Shown: in pieces, positions 16,109-27,884 of the stretch
Numbering within the stretch: the first letter of the stretch is position 1
Layout of the letters: each line of letters opens with the position of its first letter
Source of the DNA: an uncultured Pelagibacteraceae bacterium
GTDB lineage: Bacteria > Pseudomonadota > Alphaproteobacteria > Pelagibacterales > Pelagibacteraceae
Length of the DNA: 42,531 nucleotides
Assembly: GCA_902540545.1 (NCBI GenBank)
Contig: CACBMY010000005.1
Location: 1-42,531 of the forward strand
Direction: 5' to 3'
Program-made: the position numbers and the translations under genes
Notes under the pieces: generated by a model
Told to the model about the DNA's origin: nothing
Databases searched by the model: none
What the model saw: the letters and a program-made list of their open reading frames with translations, nothing else

Positions 16109-17875
16109 ATGTCAAAATTATACTCTGGAGCTGAAATCGTATTTAAATGTATGGAGGACCAAAATGTTGATCATATTTTTGGTTATCCAGGTGGTGCGGT
16201 ACTTCCAATTTATGACGAATTGCAAAATTTTAAATCAATCAAACACGTTTTAGTCAGACATGAACAAGGCGCAGGTCATGCTGCAGAAGGATATGCAAGA
16301 TCATCCGGTAAACCAGGTGTTATATTAGTAACTTCAGGACCAGGTGCAACAAACGTGGTTACAGCTTTGACTGATGCGTATATGGATTCCATTCCATTAG
16401 TATGTATTTCAGGACAAGTTCCAACTCATTTAATTGGCACAGATGCATTTCAAGAATGTGATACAACTGGAATAACCAGACCTTGCACTAAACATAATTG
16501 GTTAGTCAAAGATATAAATGATTTAGCTAATACAATACATAAAGCATTTGAGGTAGCAACTACTGGTAGACCAGGACCGGTTTTAGTAGATATACCTAAA
16601 GATATTCAATTTCAAAAAACAAAATATAAGAAACCCAAAAAAGAAAACAAATTAAATGGTAAATCTCATAATCATTTTAATCAAAATAGCATTGATAAAT
16701 TAATTGAATTAATGAGTAAATCTTCAAAACCTATTTTTTATACTGGTGGCGGAGTGATTAATTCTGGACCTAAGGCAAGTGAACTTTTAAGAGAACTTGT
16801 ATATGCAACAGGTTTTCCCATTACATCAACTTTACAGGGATTAGGATCTTTCCCAGGCGATGATAATCAATTTTTAGGAATGTTAGGTATGCATGGAACT
16901 TATGAAGCAAATAATGCAATGCATGACTGTGATTTAATGATTAACATTGGAGCACGTTTTGACGATAGGATAACAGGCAAAATAGACGAATTTTCACCAA
17001 AATCAAAAAAAGTTCACATTGATATAGATCCATCATCTATAAATAAAAATGTAAAAGTAGATTTAGCTATTGTAGGAGATGTAAAAACTGTTCTTTCATC
17101 AACCCTAAAAAGTTTAAAACAAAAAAAATCAAAATTTTTAAACTCAAATAAACAAAAGACTTCTAAGTGGTGGGAAAAAATTCAAAAATGGAGGTCAATT
17201 AGATCCTTAGATTATATTGGAAGTGAGGAGACCATAAAGCCTCAGTATGCTATTGAAAGATTATATGAATTAACTAAAGATAAAGACTCCTACATTACTA
17301 CTGAGGTAGGACAACATCAGATGTGGGCCGCACAACATTATAAATTTAACAAACCAAATCGTTGGATGACATCTGGCGGTTTAGGTACTATGGGATATGG
17401 TTTACCAGCGGCAGTGGGTGTACAAGTTGCTCATCCAAAAAAATTAGTTATTGATATTGCGGGAGAAGCTTCAGTATTAATGACAATACAAGAAATGTCT
17501 ACAGCTGTACAATACAATCTTCCAATTAAAATATTTATATTAAACAATCAATACATGGGTATGGTTAGACAATGGCAAGAACTTTTGCATGATAAAAACT
17601 ATTCTGAAAGTTATACTGCTGCTCTACCGGATTTTGTTAAATTAGCTGAAGCATATAACTGTGTTGGTATAAGAGCAAAAACCCCAGAAGAGTTAGACGA
17701 TAAAATTATTGAAATGTTAAATACAGATAGACCTGTAATTTTTGATTGTATGGTTGATAAAGTAGAAAATTGTTTTCCAATGATACCATCGGGAAAGCCT
17801 CATAATCAGATGATTTTGGGGCCCAAAGATCAAGAAAGTAAGAAGATTACTGGTAAAGGCAAGTCCTTAGTTTAA
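16109..17875 (+). CDS. ilvB: Acetolactate synthase (AHAS) large catalytic subunit
   Basis: A thiamine-diphosphate enzyme that condenses two pyruvates, or pyruvate and 2-oxobutyrate, in the first common step of valine, leucine and isoleucine synthesis. It is 588 residues long. The catalytic glutamate is E52 in RHEQGAGHAAEGYAR. The ThDP/Mg motif reads IAGEASVLM (450-458) through to ILNN (477-480). The usual first metal ligand is aspartate (GDGS, or AGDAS in many alphaproteobacteria); here it is E453, a conservative change. The small subunit follows with a TAATG overlap. The ilvB/ilvI naming is a matter of convention. Confidence 0.95.
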   Translation: MSKLYSGAEIVFKCMEDQNVDHIFGYPGGAVLPIYDELQNFKSIKHVLVRHEQGAGHAAEGYARSSGKPGVILVTSGPGATNVVTALTDAYMDSIPLVCISGQVPTHLIGTDAFQECDTTGITRPCTKHNWLVKDINDLANTIHKAFEVATTGRPGPVLVDIPKDIQFQKTKYKKPKKENKLNGKSHNHFNQNSIDKLIELMSKSSKPIFYTGGGVINSGPKASELLRELVYATGFPITSTLQGLGSFPGDDNQFLGMLGMHGTYEANNAMHDCDLMINIGARFDDRITGKIDEFSPKSKKVHIDIDPSSINKNVKVDLAIVGDVKTVLSSTLKSLKQKKSKFLNSNKQKTSKWWEKIQKWRSIRSLDYIGSEETIKPQYAIERLYELTKDKDSYITTEVGQHQMWAAQHYKFNKPNRWMTSGGLGTMGYGLPAAVGVQVAHPKKLVIDIAGEASVLMTIQEMSTAVQYNLPIKIFILNNQYMGMVRQWQELLHDKNYSESYTAALPDFVKLAEAYNCVGIRAKTPEELDDKIIEMLNTDRPVIFDCMVDKVENCFPMIPSGKPHNQMILGPKDQESKKITGKGKSLV

Positions 17876-18423
17876 TGCCTAATTCAAAATCAGCGTATAG
17901 TTTTTCAAATAAAAAAGAGAAATTTGATACACATATTATAGTTGTTTGGGTAGACAATGAAGCTGGTGTATTGGCTAGAGTAGTCGGTCTATTTTCTGGT
18001 AGAGGTTATAATATTGAATCTTTAGCAGTTGCCCAAGTTGATGAAAAGTTAAATTTATCAAGGATAACAATTGTAACTACAGGAACACCACAAGTTGTTA
18101 ATCAAATTAAACTTCAATTAAGAAAACTTGTGCCTGTTCATAAGGTTGCAGATTTTAAAAGAGAAGATAAAGCAGTAATATTTAAGGAGATGGCGTTATT
18201 TAAAATCGTTGGTCCAAATAATAAATTAGAAGGTGCATTGAAAGCTTGTAAAAAATATAATCCTGTAATACTAGACAAAACAAAAAAATCAAATGTTATT
18301 CAAATAACAGCTTTAAGACGAGAAATAGATAAAATGTCAAAGGATTTAAAAAAATTTGGATTGGTGAGTGTTTCAAGAACAGGAGCCGTAGCTATGACAA
18401 GAGGTGCAGATATATTTAAATAA
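17875..18423 (+). CDS. ilvH: Acetolactate synthase small regulatory subunit
   Basis: A 182-residue regulatory partner of AHAS. An N-terminal ACT domain (VWVDNEAGVLARVVGLFSGRG, about residues 24-44) binds the feedback inhibitor valine in this family, followed by a C-terminal ALS_ss domain. It carries a 20-residue polar leader before the ACT domain. Its start overlaps the ilvB stop by one base, giving the coupled translation expected of the two subunits. ilvC follows after 18 bases. Confidence 0.95.
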   Translation: MPNSKSAYSFSNKKEKFDTHIIVVWVDNEAGVLARVVGLFSGRGYNIESLAVAQVDEKLNLSRITIVTTGTPQVVNQIKLQLRKLVPVHKVADFKREDKAVIFKEMALFKIVGPNNKLEGALKACKKYNPVILDKTKKSNVIQITALRREIDKMSKDLKKFGLVSVSRTGAVAMTRGADIFK

Positions 18424-18426
18424 TAA

Positions 18427-19464
<1,038 letters not shown>

Positions 19465-19549
19465 CTTCATGTTAAAATTGGGTTAAATTACGCAATTTAT
19501 TTTGCAATCTGAGCGAGAGCATGTATTATGCTTCAGCTAAAAATTTACA
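19465..19549 (+). promoter_or_regulatory. leuA leader with hairpin and CTTCAGCTA element
   Basis: The 85-base gap before leuA is large for this genome. It contains CTTCAGCTA at 19531-19539, ending 10 bases before the ATG exactly as before ilvB. It can fold as CTGA...AGCAT-gtatt-ATGCT-TCAG: an inner 5-bp hairpin and an outer 4-bp stem with a 5-base bulge (GCGAG) on the 5' side. An upstream GCAA/TTGC pair is also possible. No leader peptide rich in leucine codons and no U-run terminator is seen, so classical attenuation is unlikely. A small RNA switch or protein site is possible but unproven. Confidence 0.4.
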
Positions 19550-21124
19550 ATGTCAGATAAAGAAAAATTATACATATTTGATACGACAATGCGTGATGGT
19601 GAACAATCACCAGGCGCATCTATGAGCGTTGAGGAAAAAATTCAGATTTCAAGAGTATTTGATGAAATGGGAATAGATATCGTTGAAGCTGGTTTCCCGA
19701 TTGCATCACCAGGAGATTTTGAGGCAGTCTCTGAAATAAGCAAAATAATGAAAAACTCAATTCCATGTGGTCTTTCAAGAGCATTAAAAAAAGATATTGA
19801 TGCATGTCACGAGTCTCTAAAACATGCTCCAAGATTTAGAATCCATACTTTTATTTCTACAAGTCCATTACATATGAAACACAAACTTGAAATGACAAAC
19901 GATCAGGTTCTAGATGCAATTAAAGAAAGTGTTACTTATGCAAGAAATTTTACTGATGATGTTGAGTGGTCATGCGAAGACGGAACTAGAACTAATATGG
20001 ATTTTATGTGTAAAACAGTCGAACTTGCAATTAACTGTGGAGCCAAAACTATAAATATTCCAGATACAGTTGGCTATTCTATTCCAGAAGAATTTGCAAA
20101 AACAATCAAACATTTAAAGAATAATGTTCCAAACATAGACAAAGCAATATTATCCGCACACTGTCACAATGATCTTGGCTTAGCAGTAGCAAATGCATTA
20201 GCTGGCGTTTCAGAGGGTGTGAGACAAATAGAGTGTACAATTAATGGAATCGGTGAAAGAGCAGGTAATGCTGCATTAGAAGAAGTAGTTATGGCAATTA
20301 AAACTAGAAATGATTTGATGCCTTATAATACAGGCATTAAAACAGAATTAATAAGTAAAGCCTCCAAAATAGTTTCAAATGCAACTGGTTTTCCGGTTCA
20401 ATTTAATAAAGCAATAGTTGGAAAAAACGCTTTTGCTCATGAGTCAGGAATTCATCAAGATGGAATGTTAAAGAATAGAGAAACTTATGAAATTATGACT
20501 CCAGAGAGTGTAGGCGTTAAGAAAACCTCACTTGTTATGGGTAAACATTCAGGACGACATGCTTTTAAAGACAAATTATCTGACTTAGGTTATTCAGATC
20601 TTACAGATGATATCATCCAAGCTGCTTTTGGAAAATTTAAAGTTTTAGCTGATAAAAAGAAACATATATACGATGAAGATATAGTAGCGTTAGTTGATGA
20701 TAGTTTGATTGTAGACAATAAAATAAATGCGATTAATTTAAAATCTTTAAAAGTATTTGCTGGCACAGGGGAACCACAAAAAGCTGAGATGACATTAGAT
20801 GTTTATGGAGATATTAAGAATACAACTGAAACAGGGGATGGACCGGTTGATGCAATATTTAAATGTATAAAAAAATTATTCCCTCACGATGTAAAATTAT
20901 CTCTATACCAAGTTCATGCAGTAACAGAAGGTACAGATGCTCAAGCGACCGTTAGTGTAAAAATTGAAGAAAATGATAGGACTACAGTAGGTCAATCAGC
21001 TGACACAGATACTTTAGTTGCATCAGCAAACGCATATTTAAATGCATTGAATAAAATGCTTATAAAACGTGAGAAAAAAGCACCATCTCAAAATATTAAA
21101 CATCAAAAAGTGAAAGGAATATAG
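19550..21124 (+). CDS. leuA: 2-isopropylmalate synthase
   Basis: The first committed step of leucine synthesis: condensation of acetyl-CoA with 2-oxoisovalerate. It has 524 residues. The HMGL-like TIM barrel holds FDTTMRDGEQSPGASM (D11, R15), the metal-binding HCHND (H204, H206) and NGIGERAGNAALEE. A linker is followed by the C-terminal LeuA dimer/allosteric domain (about residues 390-505), where leucine feedback acts. It comes after ilvC across a structured 85-base leader and ends four bases before mreB. Confidence 0.96.
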   Translation: MSDKEKLYIFDTTMRDGEQSPGASMSVEEKIQISRVFDEMGIDIVEAGFPIASPGDFEAVSEISKIMKNSIPCGLSRALKKDIDACHESLKHAPRFRIHTFISTSPLHMKHKLEMTNDQVLDAIKESVTYARNFTDDVEWSCEDGTRTNMDFMCKTVELAINCGAKTINIPDTVGYSIPEEFAKTIKHLKNNVPNIDKAILSAHCHNDLGLAVANALAGVSEGVRQIECTINGIGERAGNAALEEVVMAIKTRNDLMPYNTGIKTELISKASKIVSNATGFPVQFNKAIVGKNAFAHESGIHQDGMLKNRETYEIMTPESVGVKKTSLVMGKHSGRHAFKDKLSDLGYSDLTDDIIQAAFGKFKVLADKKKHIYDEDIVALVDDSLIVDNKINAINLKSLKVFAGTGEPQKAEMTLDVYGDIKNTTETGDGPVDAIFKCIKKLFPHDVKLSLYQVHAVTEGTDAQATVSVKIEENDRTTVGQSADTDTLVASANAYLNALNKMLIKREKKAPSQNIKHQKVKGI

Positions 21125-21128
21125 TTAA

Positions 21129-22160
<1,032 letters not shown>

Positions 22161-22165
22161 ATATT

Positions 22166-23002
22166 ATGTCAACAGAATCGAGTAGAGATGATTTCATTAT
22201 TGCTATTCGTTCAGCATTTCTAAAAAAAGGAAATAGACAAAAGTTTTCCTTATTTACTCTATTAATTATATCAATTTTAGTTTTATCATTAGAGTATTTT
22301 AAAACTGGTCCTGTTAATCAATTTAGGTCTATTACAAAAGATATAATATTTAGAGGTTCATATGTCGTATCTGGTCCATTTAAATATGTAAAAGACAAGT
22401 ACTACCTCTTCCAAGATCATATGAGTATGTATGAAGAGTTTTCAGTTTTAAGAGATAAGGACCTTGATCTTGACTCACTTAGAAAAGAAGTTGATTTTTA
22501 TAAATCAGAAAATGCCCTTTTAAAAAAATTGATAGAGGAAAGAGATCTTTTTTCTAAAGAGTTTATGTTAACTAAGATTTTGTTGGATAAACAAAGTCCT
22601 TATATGAAGTCTCTAATAATTAACAAAGGTCAAAAAAATGGAGTTAAATTAGGATCAGCTGTTAAAGATCGGCTATATTACATTGGAAAGGTTGTAAATG
22701 TTAACTTTTTGAGCGCAAGAGTATTACTGGCCAACGATCTTAATAGCAAAATCCCAATCATTATTGAGCCAAGTGGTATCAATGCAATACTTTCAGGAAA
22801 TGGGAATGATGATTATGCAGAGTTGGAGTACTTGCCAAAAGACAACGAAATAAAAGAGAACGAAATTGTATATACCTCTGGATCAGATGGCACAATTCCA
22901 GCATCAATTCCTGTTGGAAAAATAATTATTCAGGAAAATAAAAAATACGTGAAGTTTTTTAGCAATTTAAATCAACTTAATTATGTGCAGGTGAATAAGT
23001 AA
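22166..23002 (+). CDS. mreC: Rod-shape determining protein MreC
   Basis: A 278-residue bitopic inner-membrane protein of the elongasome. A cytoplasmic N-terminus of about 25 residues and a transmembrane helix (about 27-43) are followed by a periplasmic coiled coil (about 85-120), then the double beta-barrel domain with KSLIINKGQKNGVKLGSAV and TSGSDGTIPASIPVGKI. It scaffolds MreB, MreD, PBP2 and RodA. It lies between mreB and mreD with 5-base and 1-base gaps. Confidence 0.93.
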   Translation: MSTESSRDDFIIAIRSAFLKKGNRQKFSLFTLLIISILVLSLEYFKTGPVNQFRSITKDIIFRGSYVVSGPFKYVKDKYYLFQDHMSMYEEFSVLRDKDLDLDSLRKEVDFYKSENALLKKLIEERDLFSKEFMLTKILLDKQSPYMKSLIINKGQKNGVKLGSAVKDRLYYIGKVVNVNFLSARVLLANDLNSKIPIIIEPSGINAILSGNGNDDYAELEYLPKDNEIKENEIVYTSGSDGTIPASIPVGKIIIQENKKYVKFFSNLNQLNYVQVNK

Positions 23003-23003
23003 A

Positions 23004-23525
23004 ATGGCCAGAGGAGATATAAAAATTTATCAATACCTATTAAATGGTTTTCCAATTATTTTATTATTTTTCTTTGCTTTAACAGGCTACTCATTTTCAT
23101 TTAATATTTTTAAAATTAATATATCTTTTAATTTTATTCACTTAATTGTTTTTTATTGGGTTTTAAGAAAACCCGAAATGCTTGGTTATGGACTTATTTT
23201 TTTTGCAGGTGTTATTAATGATGTTGTACAAAATCTACCAATTGGAGTTTCATCAATAAATTACCTTTTACTCTGTGTTATTGCATCTTTTTTTAGGGCA
23301 AGAACTCTAGTTCCTAATTTAATTTATGATTGGATTCTATTTTTTATCGCAATATTAATTGTTAGCTCAATTCATTTTACAGTATTAGCAATTTTCTTTG
23401 ATGGAAATATTAGTTATGGGGCTTTAATGTCAACAGCCTTTTTTTCATTTTTAATTTATCCAGCAGTGGCAAAAATATTTAATCAAATTTACTTACTAGG
23501 TTTAAGACAAGAAAATGTTGAATAG
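23004..23525 (+). CDS. mreD: Rod-shape determining protein MreD
   Basis: A 173-residue, very hydrophobic protein with five to six transmembrane helices; GLIFFAGVINDVVQNLPIGVSSINYLL resembles the conserved core of MreD. It belongs to the MreBCD-PBP2-RodA complex. Its 3' end overlaps the mrdA start by 11 bases, which suggests translational coupling. The call rests on hydrophobic layout, the short core motif and position. Confidence 0.88.
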   Translation: MARGDIKIYQYLLNGFPIILLFFFALTGYSFSFNIFKINISFNFIHLIVFYWVLRKPEMLGYGLIFFAGVINDVVQNLPIGVSSINYLLLCVIASFFRARTLVPNLIYDWILFFIAILIVSSIHFTVLAIFFDGNISYGALMSTAFFSFLIYPAVAKIFNQIYLLGLRQENVE

Positions 23526-25464
23526 AGGAAGAAACATAGAAAAAGGTAGAGTTATAACAAGGAGGATGTTTATTCTGGCCGCTGCAAAAATATTACTTTT
23601 TGCTGGCATATCATCAAGGTTATATAACCTACAAATTTCTGATAGAGAAAAATATGAAATCTTATCTGATAAAAATAGGATACGTGAATGGAAAACTCCT
23701 CCTCAGAGAGGTATAATTGTAGATAACTTTAATAAAGTACTAGCAAGTAACGATAGAGTGTTTCAGCTACACTTAATATTAGATGAAATTAATGATTTTG
23801 ATGTAACAATATTCAAAATTAAAAATTTAATTGGTTTGGATCAGTTTCAAGTTAAAAAATTATATAAAAAAAAGGATAGATTAAAACCTTGGGATACATT
23901 AGTAGTTTCAGATAATTTAACTTGGGAACAATTCTCAAAAATTAATCTATATTTACACGAATTAGAAGGTGCAAAACCTGTATTATCGACGTCTAGGTTT
24001 TATCCCTATGCGAATGACTTGGTACATATAGTTGGTTATGTTGGTGAAGCTAGTCCAAAAGATCTTGAAAAACCTGAGATAAAAGAAAATTTTGTTCCAG
24101 GTCTAAAAGTTGGAAAATATGGAATAGAAAATTCACAAGAGAAAATGTTAATAGGTAACTACGGTATTAAAAGATATGAAGTCAATGCATCTGGAAAAAG
24201 AATAAGCCAAATAGATTATATTAAAGAAAGACAAGGTAATAAAGTTAACTTAACTATAGATATAGAAATTCAAAAATATGCCCAAGAGCTGCTTAAAGGA
24301 AAAGCAGGTTCAATATGCGCAATGGACATTTATACTGGAGAAGTTGTTGCAATGGCATCATCACCAACCTATGATCCAAATAAATTTACACACGGAATTA
24401 ATCAAAAAGATTGGCAAGAAATTAGAAATAATCCTCTAAAACCATTGATAAATAAGTCTATTGCAGGGCTTTATTCTCCTGGTTCAACTTTTAAGCCGTT
24501 GGTTGCTCTAGCAGCTCTTGAATATGGAATATTAGATCCCAATAAAACAATAAGATGCAAAGGTCATAAGCATCCATATGAACTATATGGAATTAAATAT
24601 CATTGTTGGAAAAAAGAAGGTCACGGTTACATGAAGTTGAGAAATGCAATCAAACAATCTTGCGATATTTACTTTTATGAAATGGCAAGATTATTAGGTG
24701 TTGATAAATTATCTATAATTGCAAAAAGATATGGGCTAGGGACTAATGTACTTGGAGATCTTTATAACGACGAAAAAAATGGATTGGTTCCAGATACTAA
24801 ATGGAAGAGACGTTCATTGGAGCAAAGTTGGTATTTAGGAGAAACTGTTATCAATGGTATTGGGCAAGGTTATATTCAGACTACACCACTACAACTTTGT
24901 CTAATGACTGCACAAATTGCAAATGGAGGATATAAAATAAAGCCTCACATCATAAAAGACGAGTCTATAAATTATAAGGACGTAATAAATAAAATTAAAT
25001 TAGATCAATCTAATTTTCCATTGCATGAAAGAAATTACTTAGATGACATAAAAGTTGAACTTTATCAAAGAATGTATCACAAAAAGTCTAATATTAATTT
25101 TGTTCTAGATGCAATGTTTGGCTCTACAAATGAGCAATATGGAACATCATACAAATCTCGTTATGATGATCTCAAATATCAATTTGCTGGTAAAACTGGA
25201 ACATCGCAAGTTAGAAGAATAACTGATCTTGATAGAGAACTAGATTTAGATACTGATCAAATCGAGTATAAAAAAAGAGACCATGCATTGTATATTGCTT
25301 TTGCGCCATATAAGGATCCACGATATGCAATAAGTGTTATTATTGAACATGGAGGCTCTGGAAGTAAAGCAGCCGCTCCGCTTGCAAGCAAATTGATCAA
25401 AAGAATTATCGACAGACATAAATTAAGAGAACAATTTAATAACGGAAATACAAGTTTAGCGTAA
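23515..25464 (+). CDS. mrdA: Penicillin-binding protein 2 (elongation transpeptidase)
   Basis: A 649-residue class B PBP that cross-links peptidoglycan during elongation, paired with RodA. One N-terminal transmembrane helix (about 18-36) is followed by the pedestal domain with PPQRGIIVDNFNKVLA (62-77), then the transpeptidase domain: SxxK at S324-K327 (SPGSTFKP), SxD at S380-D382 (QSCDIYFYE) and KTG at 558-560 (AGKTGTSQVR). SxD in place of SxN is normal for PBP2. It overlaps mreD by 11 bases and shares a TAATG overlap with rodA. Confidence 0.96.
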   Translation: MLNRGRNIEKGRVITRRMFILAAAKILLFAGISSRLYNLQISDREKYEILSDKNRIREWKTPPQRGIIVDNFNKVLASNDRVFQLHLILDEINDFDVTIFKIKNLIGLDQFQVKKLYKKKDRLKPWDTLVVSDNLTWEQFSKINLYLHELEGAKPVLSTSRFYPYANDLVHIVGYVGEASPKDLEKPEIKENFVPGLKVGKYGIENSQEKMLIGNYGIKRYEVNASGKRISQIDYIKERQGNKVNLTIDIEIQKYAQELLKGKAGSICAMDIYTGEVVAMASSPTYDPNKFTHGINQKDWQEIRNNPLKPLINKSIAGLYSPGSTFKPLVALAALEYGILDPNKTIRCKGHKHPYELYGIKYHCWKKEGHGYMKLRNAIKQSCDIYFYEMARLLGVDKLSIIAKRYGLGTNVLGDLYNDEKNGLVPDTKWKRRSLEQSWYLGETVINGIGQGYIQTTPLQLCLMTAQIANGGYKIKPHIIKDESINYKDVINKIKLDQSNFPLHERNYLDDIKVELYQRMYHKKSNINFVLDAMFGSTNEQYGTSYKSRYDDLKYQFAGKTGTSQVRRITDLDRELDLDTDQIEYKKRDHALYIAFAPYKDPRYAISVIIEHGGSGSKAAAPLASKLIKRIIDRHKLREQFNNGNTSLA

Positions 25465-26594
25465 TGTTAAGAGAGAGAATACAATCTAGTAATTACGGTT
25501 TTTTAGACAAATTAAGATCTATTGATTATTTATTGATATTGTTAATCATTGCTATTGGGTCGATTAGTGTATTTGCAATTTACTCAACAGAGGGAGGAAA
25601 ATTTTCTTTTTATACTAAAAATCACATAATAAGATTATCTGTATTTTTTACTTTATTTTTAATCTTATCATTTGTCAGAGTTTCTACCTGGTATAAAAAT
25701 GCTTACTTGTTTTATATTGTTGGATTAGTTTTATTAATAACAGTTTTATTTTTTGGAATTTCAGCCTCAGGAGCAACAAGATGGATAAACTTATACTTTC
25801 TAAATTTACAGCCTTCAGAGCTAATGAAGATTGCAGTAATAATATGTTTTGCTAGATATTATCATAGGATACAAAGCTCAGATATTCAAAGCTATAAATT
25901 TTTAATTCAACCAATTATACTTTTAATAATTCCTTGTTATCTTGTTATACAGCAACCTGATTTAGGTACTTCTATTTTAATTGCAGGAAGTGGTATTGCT
26001 ATAATTTGGTTGGCAGGTCTTAATATTAAATACTTTATTTACTCGGGATTGTTATTATTGGTCTCATTACCTTTTGCTATATCCATTTTAAAACCTTATC
26101 AAAAATCGAGAATTCTAACTTTCTTTAATCCTGATAGAGATCCCCTAGGAGCTGGGTATCAAATAATTCAATCTAAAATAGCTATTGGATCTGGCGGTTT
26201 TTTTGGAAAAGGATATCTAAAAGGAACTCAAAGCTATTTAGAATTTTTACCTGAAAAACATACCGACTTTATATTTACACTTTTTTCAGAGGAGTTCGGG
26301 TTTCTTGGGTCAATTATACTTTTATTTTTATACATATTATTAATTTATAGAATAATAAACGTTGGGCTAGTCTCCAGGAGTTTCTTTGCAAAATTATATT
26401 GCTTTGGTTTTGCTACAGCAATTTTTTTATATGTATTTGTTAACATAGCAATGGTTTTAGGAATGCTACCAATTGTTGGTGCACCATTACCTATAATGTC
26501 TTATGGCGGATCATCTTTATTATCTATTATGTTGGGATTGAGTATTGTTATGAGTTGTAAAATTTATAATCAGGAACAAATATCAGTCTATTAA
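25464..26594 (+). CDS. rodA: SEDS-family peptidoglycan glycosyltransferase RodA
   Basis: A 376-residue, ten-helix SEDS protein that polymerises glycan strands from lipid II together with PBP2. It shows the family's ATRWINLYFLNLQPSELMKIA, IQQPDLGTSILI and QSYLEFLPEKHTDFIFTLFSEEFGF motifs and the late GMLPIVGAPLPIMSYGGSS. It starts on the last base of the mrdA stop. It meets the opposing phosphatase gene stop to stop with no base between them, so any terminator must lie inside coding sequence. Confidence 0.96.
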   Translation: MLRERIQSSNYGFLDKLRSIDYLLILLIIAIGSISVFAIYSTEGGKFSFYTKNHIIRLSVFFTLFLILSFVRVSTWYKNAYLFYIVGLVLLITVLFFGISASGATRWINLYFLNLQPSELMKIAVIICFARYYHRIQSSDIQSYKFLIQPIILLIIPCYLVIQQPDLGTSILIAGSGIAIIWLAGLNIKYFIYSGLLLLVSLPFAISILKPYQKSRILTFFNPDRDPLGAGYQIIQSKIAIGSGGFFGKGYLKGTQSYLEFLPEKHTDFIFTLFSEEFGFLGSIILLFLYILLIYRIINVGLVSRSFFAKLYCFGFATAIFLYVFVNIAMVLGMLPIVGAPLPIMSYGGSSLLSIMLGLSIVMSCKIYNQEQISVY

Positions 26595-27884
26595 CTATTT
26601 TCCATCTATAGCAACAATTGTTAAATCATCTTTTTGTATGTGGCCTGCACCAAGAATATCATCAATCATTGTTTTAAGCCTCTCGTTAATTGGAGTTGAC
26701 TGGTATTTTTTAATATAATTTTCAAATCCTTCAGATCCTAACATTTCTCCACTTGGATTTTTTATCTCAGTAATTCCATCAGTAAAAATATACATTGAGC
26801 TTTTTTCAAAAGGAATGGTATGTTCAGGATATTTCGTTTTTGGCATAATACCTAATGGTGGACCTGCTTCTGAAAAATTACTAAAAGCACCATCAGAAGA
26901 TAGTATCAATGGTGGTTCGTGACCCGCACTAGACAACAACAGCTCTTTTTTATTTGAATCATATATTCCGATTAGCATCGTAACAAACATACCTCTCGAA
27001 ATTGTTTCACATATTTCATTATTAAGCTGAAACAACAGATCTGATGCAGAAAGATTTGTTTTGCTTAAACATCTATAAAGACTGGATGCTTTTGACATCA
27101 ACAAAGATGATTTAATCCCTTTTCCAGATACATCTGCAACCCCAAATCCATATTTTCCATCTCCTAAATCTGAAAAATTATAAAAATCCCCAGAAACAAC
27201 TTTTGCTGGAATATTGATACCTGAAATAGGAAAGTCTTTCTCTTTATTTTTAGACAATAAAGATCTTTGAATTTCTCCAACAATTTCTACTTCTTTTTGA
27301 ATTTTATTTTTTTCAACCATTTCTTTTGCCATCTTTGCATTTCTAATTGCTAGTGCAGCAGGAGCAGATAGTGTTTCTAAAAGTTTTCTATCATCTTCTA
27401 TAAATAGTTTGTCTTGAGTTTTCTTATTTAAACAATGAATAACTCCAATACACTCATTTGCAGCAATCAAAGGTGAACACAAAACTGAGTATGTTGTAAA
27501 GTTTGTTTTATTATCTAAGTCAAAATAAAATTCTGCGATTTCTCTTACATCTTTTCTAACGTTTCCTACACGAATACACTTTCTTTGCTGAACAGCTTTA
27601 CCCATAACACCATCTTTTAGATCTAATTCATATTCATCCAAATAATCTTGATGAAGTGATGCAATACATTCAAATTTTTTCTTTTGATCATTTATTAAAA
27701 AAATGTTTGCAGCTTCTGCATTCAGTCTTGCAATAATTACTCGCAATGCGTTCATTAGGGTGTCGTTTAAATCAAGAGATAAAGCAAAGTCTTGATTCAT
27801 TTTTGTGACAAGTTCTAAGTCGACATTAACTTGTTCAGCTTCTTTTTTAGGTTCGATCGGTTTTTTTGATTTAAATAGAAACAT
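26595..27884 (-). CDS. GAF-domain PP2C/SpoIIE-type serine phosphatase (RsbU-like)
   Basis: A 429-residue signalling protein. A polar N-terminus is followed by a GAF sensor domain (about 35-185), a helical linker (about 185-215, KEMVEKNKIQKEVEIVGEIQRSLL) and a SpoIIE/PP2C phosphatase domain (about 220-428). The metal aspartates appear in VVSGDFYNF (D233), GVADVSGKG (D251) and IFTDGITE. In related systems such enzymes dephosphorylate an anti-sigma-factor antagonist. No STAS or anti-sigma kinase gene is adjacent, so the partner is unknown. It has no transmembrane segment and is cytoplasmic. It converges with rodA and diverges from the prepilin peptidase gene over a 168-base spacer. Confidence 0.88.
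   Translation of the reverse strand: MFLFKSKKPIEPKKEAEQVNVDLELVTKMNQDFALSLDLNDTLMNALRVIIARLNAEAANIFLINDQKKKFECIASLHQDYLDEYELDLKDGVMGKAVQQRKCIRVGNVRKDVREIAEFYFDLDNKTNFTTYSVLCSPLIAANECIGVIHCLNKKTQDKLFIEDDRKLLETLSAPAALAIRNAKMAKEMVEKNKIQKEVEIVGEIQRSLLSKNKEKDFPISGINIPAKVVSGDFYNFSDLGDGKYGFGVADVSGKGIKSSLLMSKASSLYRCLSKTNLSASDLLFQLNNEICETISRGMFVTMLIGIYDSNKKELLLSSAGHEPPLILSSDGAFSNFSEAGPPLGIMPKTKYPEHTIPFEKSSMYIFTDGITEIKNPSGEMLGSEGFENYIKKYQSTPINERLKTMIDDILGAGHIQKDDLTIVAIDGK

Noticed and set aside
19465..19549. SAM-II or SAM-V riboswitch before leuA
   Set aside because: The AGCTAAAAA stretch recalls the 3' part of SAM-II, but the rest of the SAM-II stem and pseudoknot layout does not fit, and leuA is not a typical target.
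26580..26600. Terminator between rodA and the phosphatase gene
   Set aside because: The two stop codons abut with no spacer, and no hairpin plus T-run is visible.
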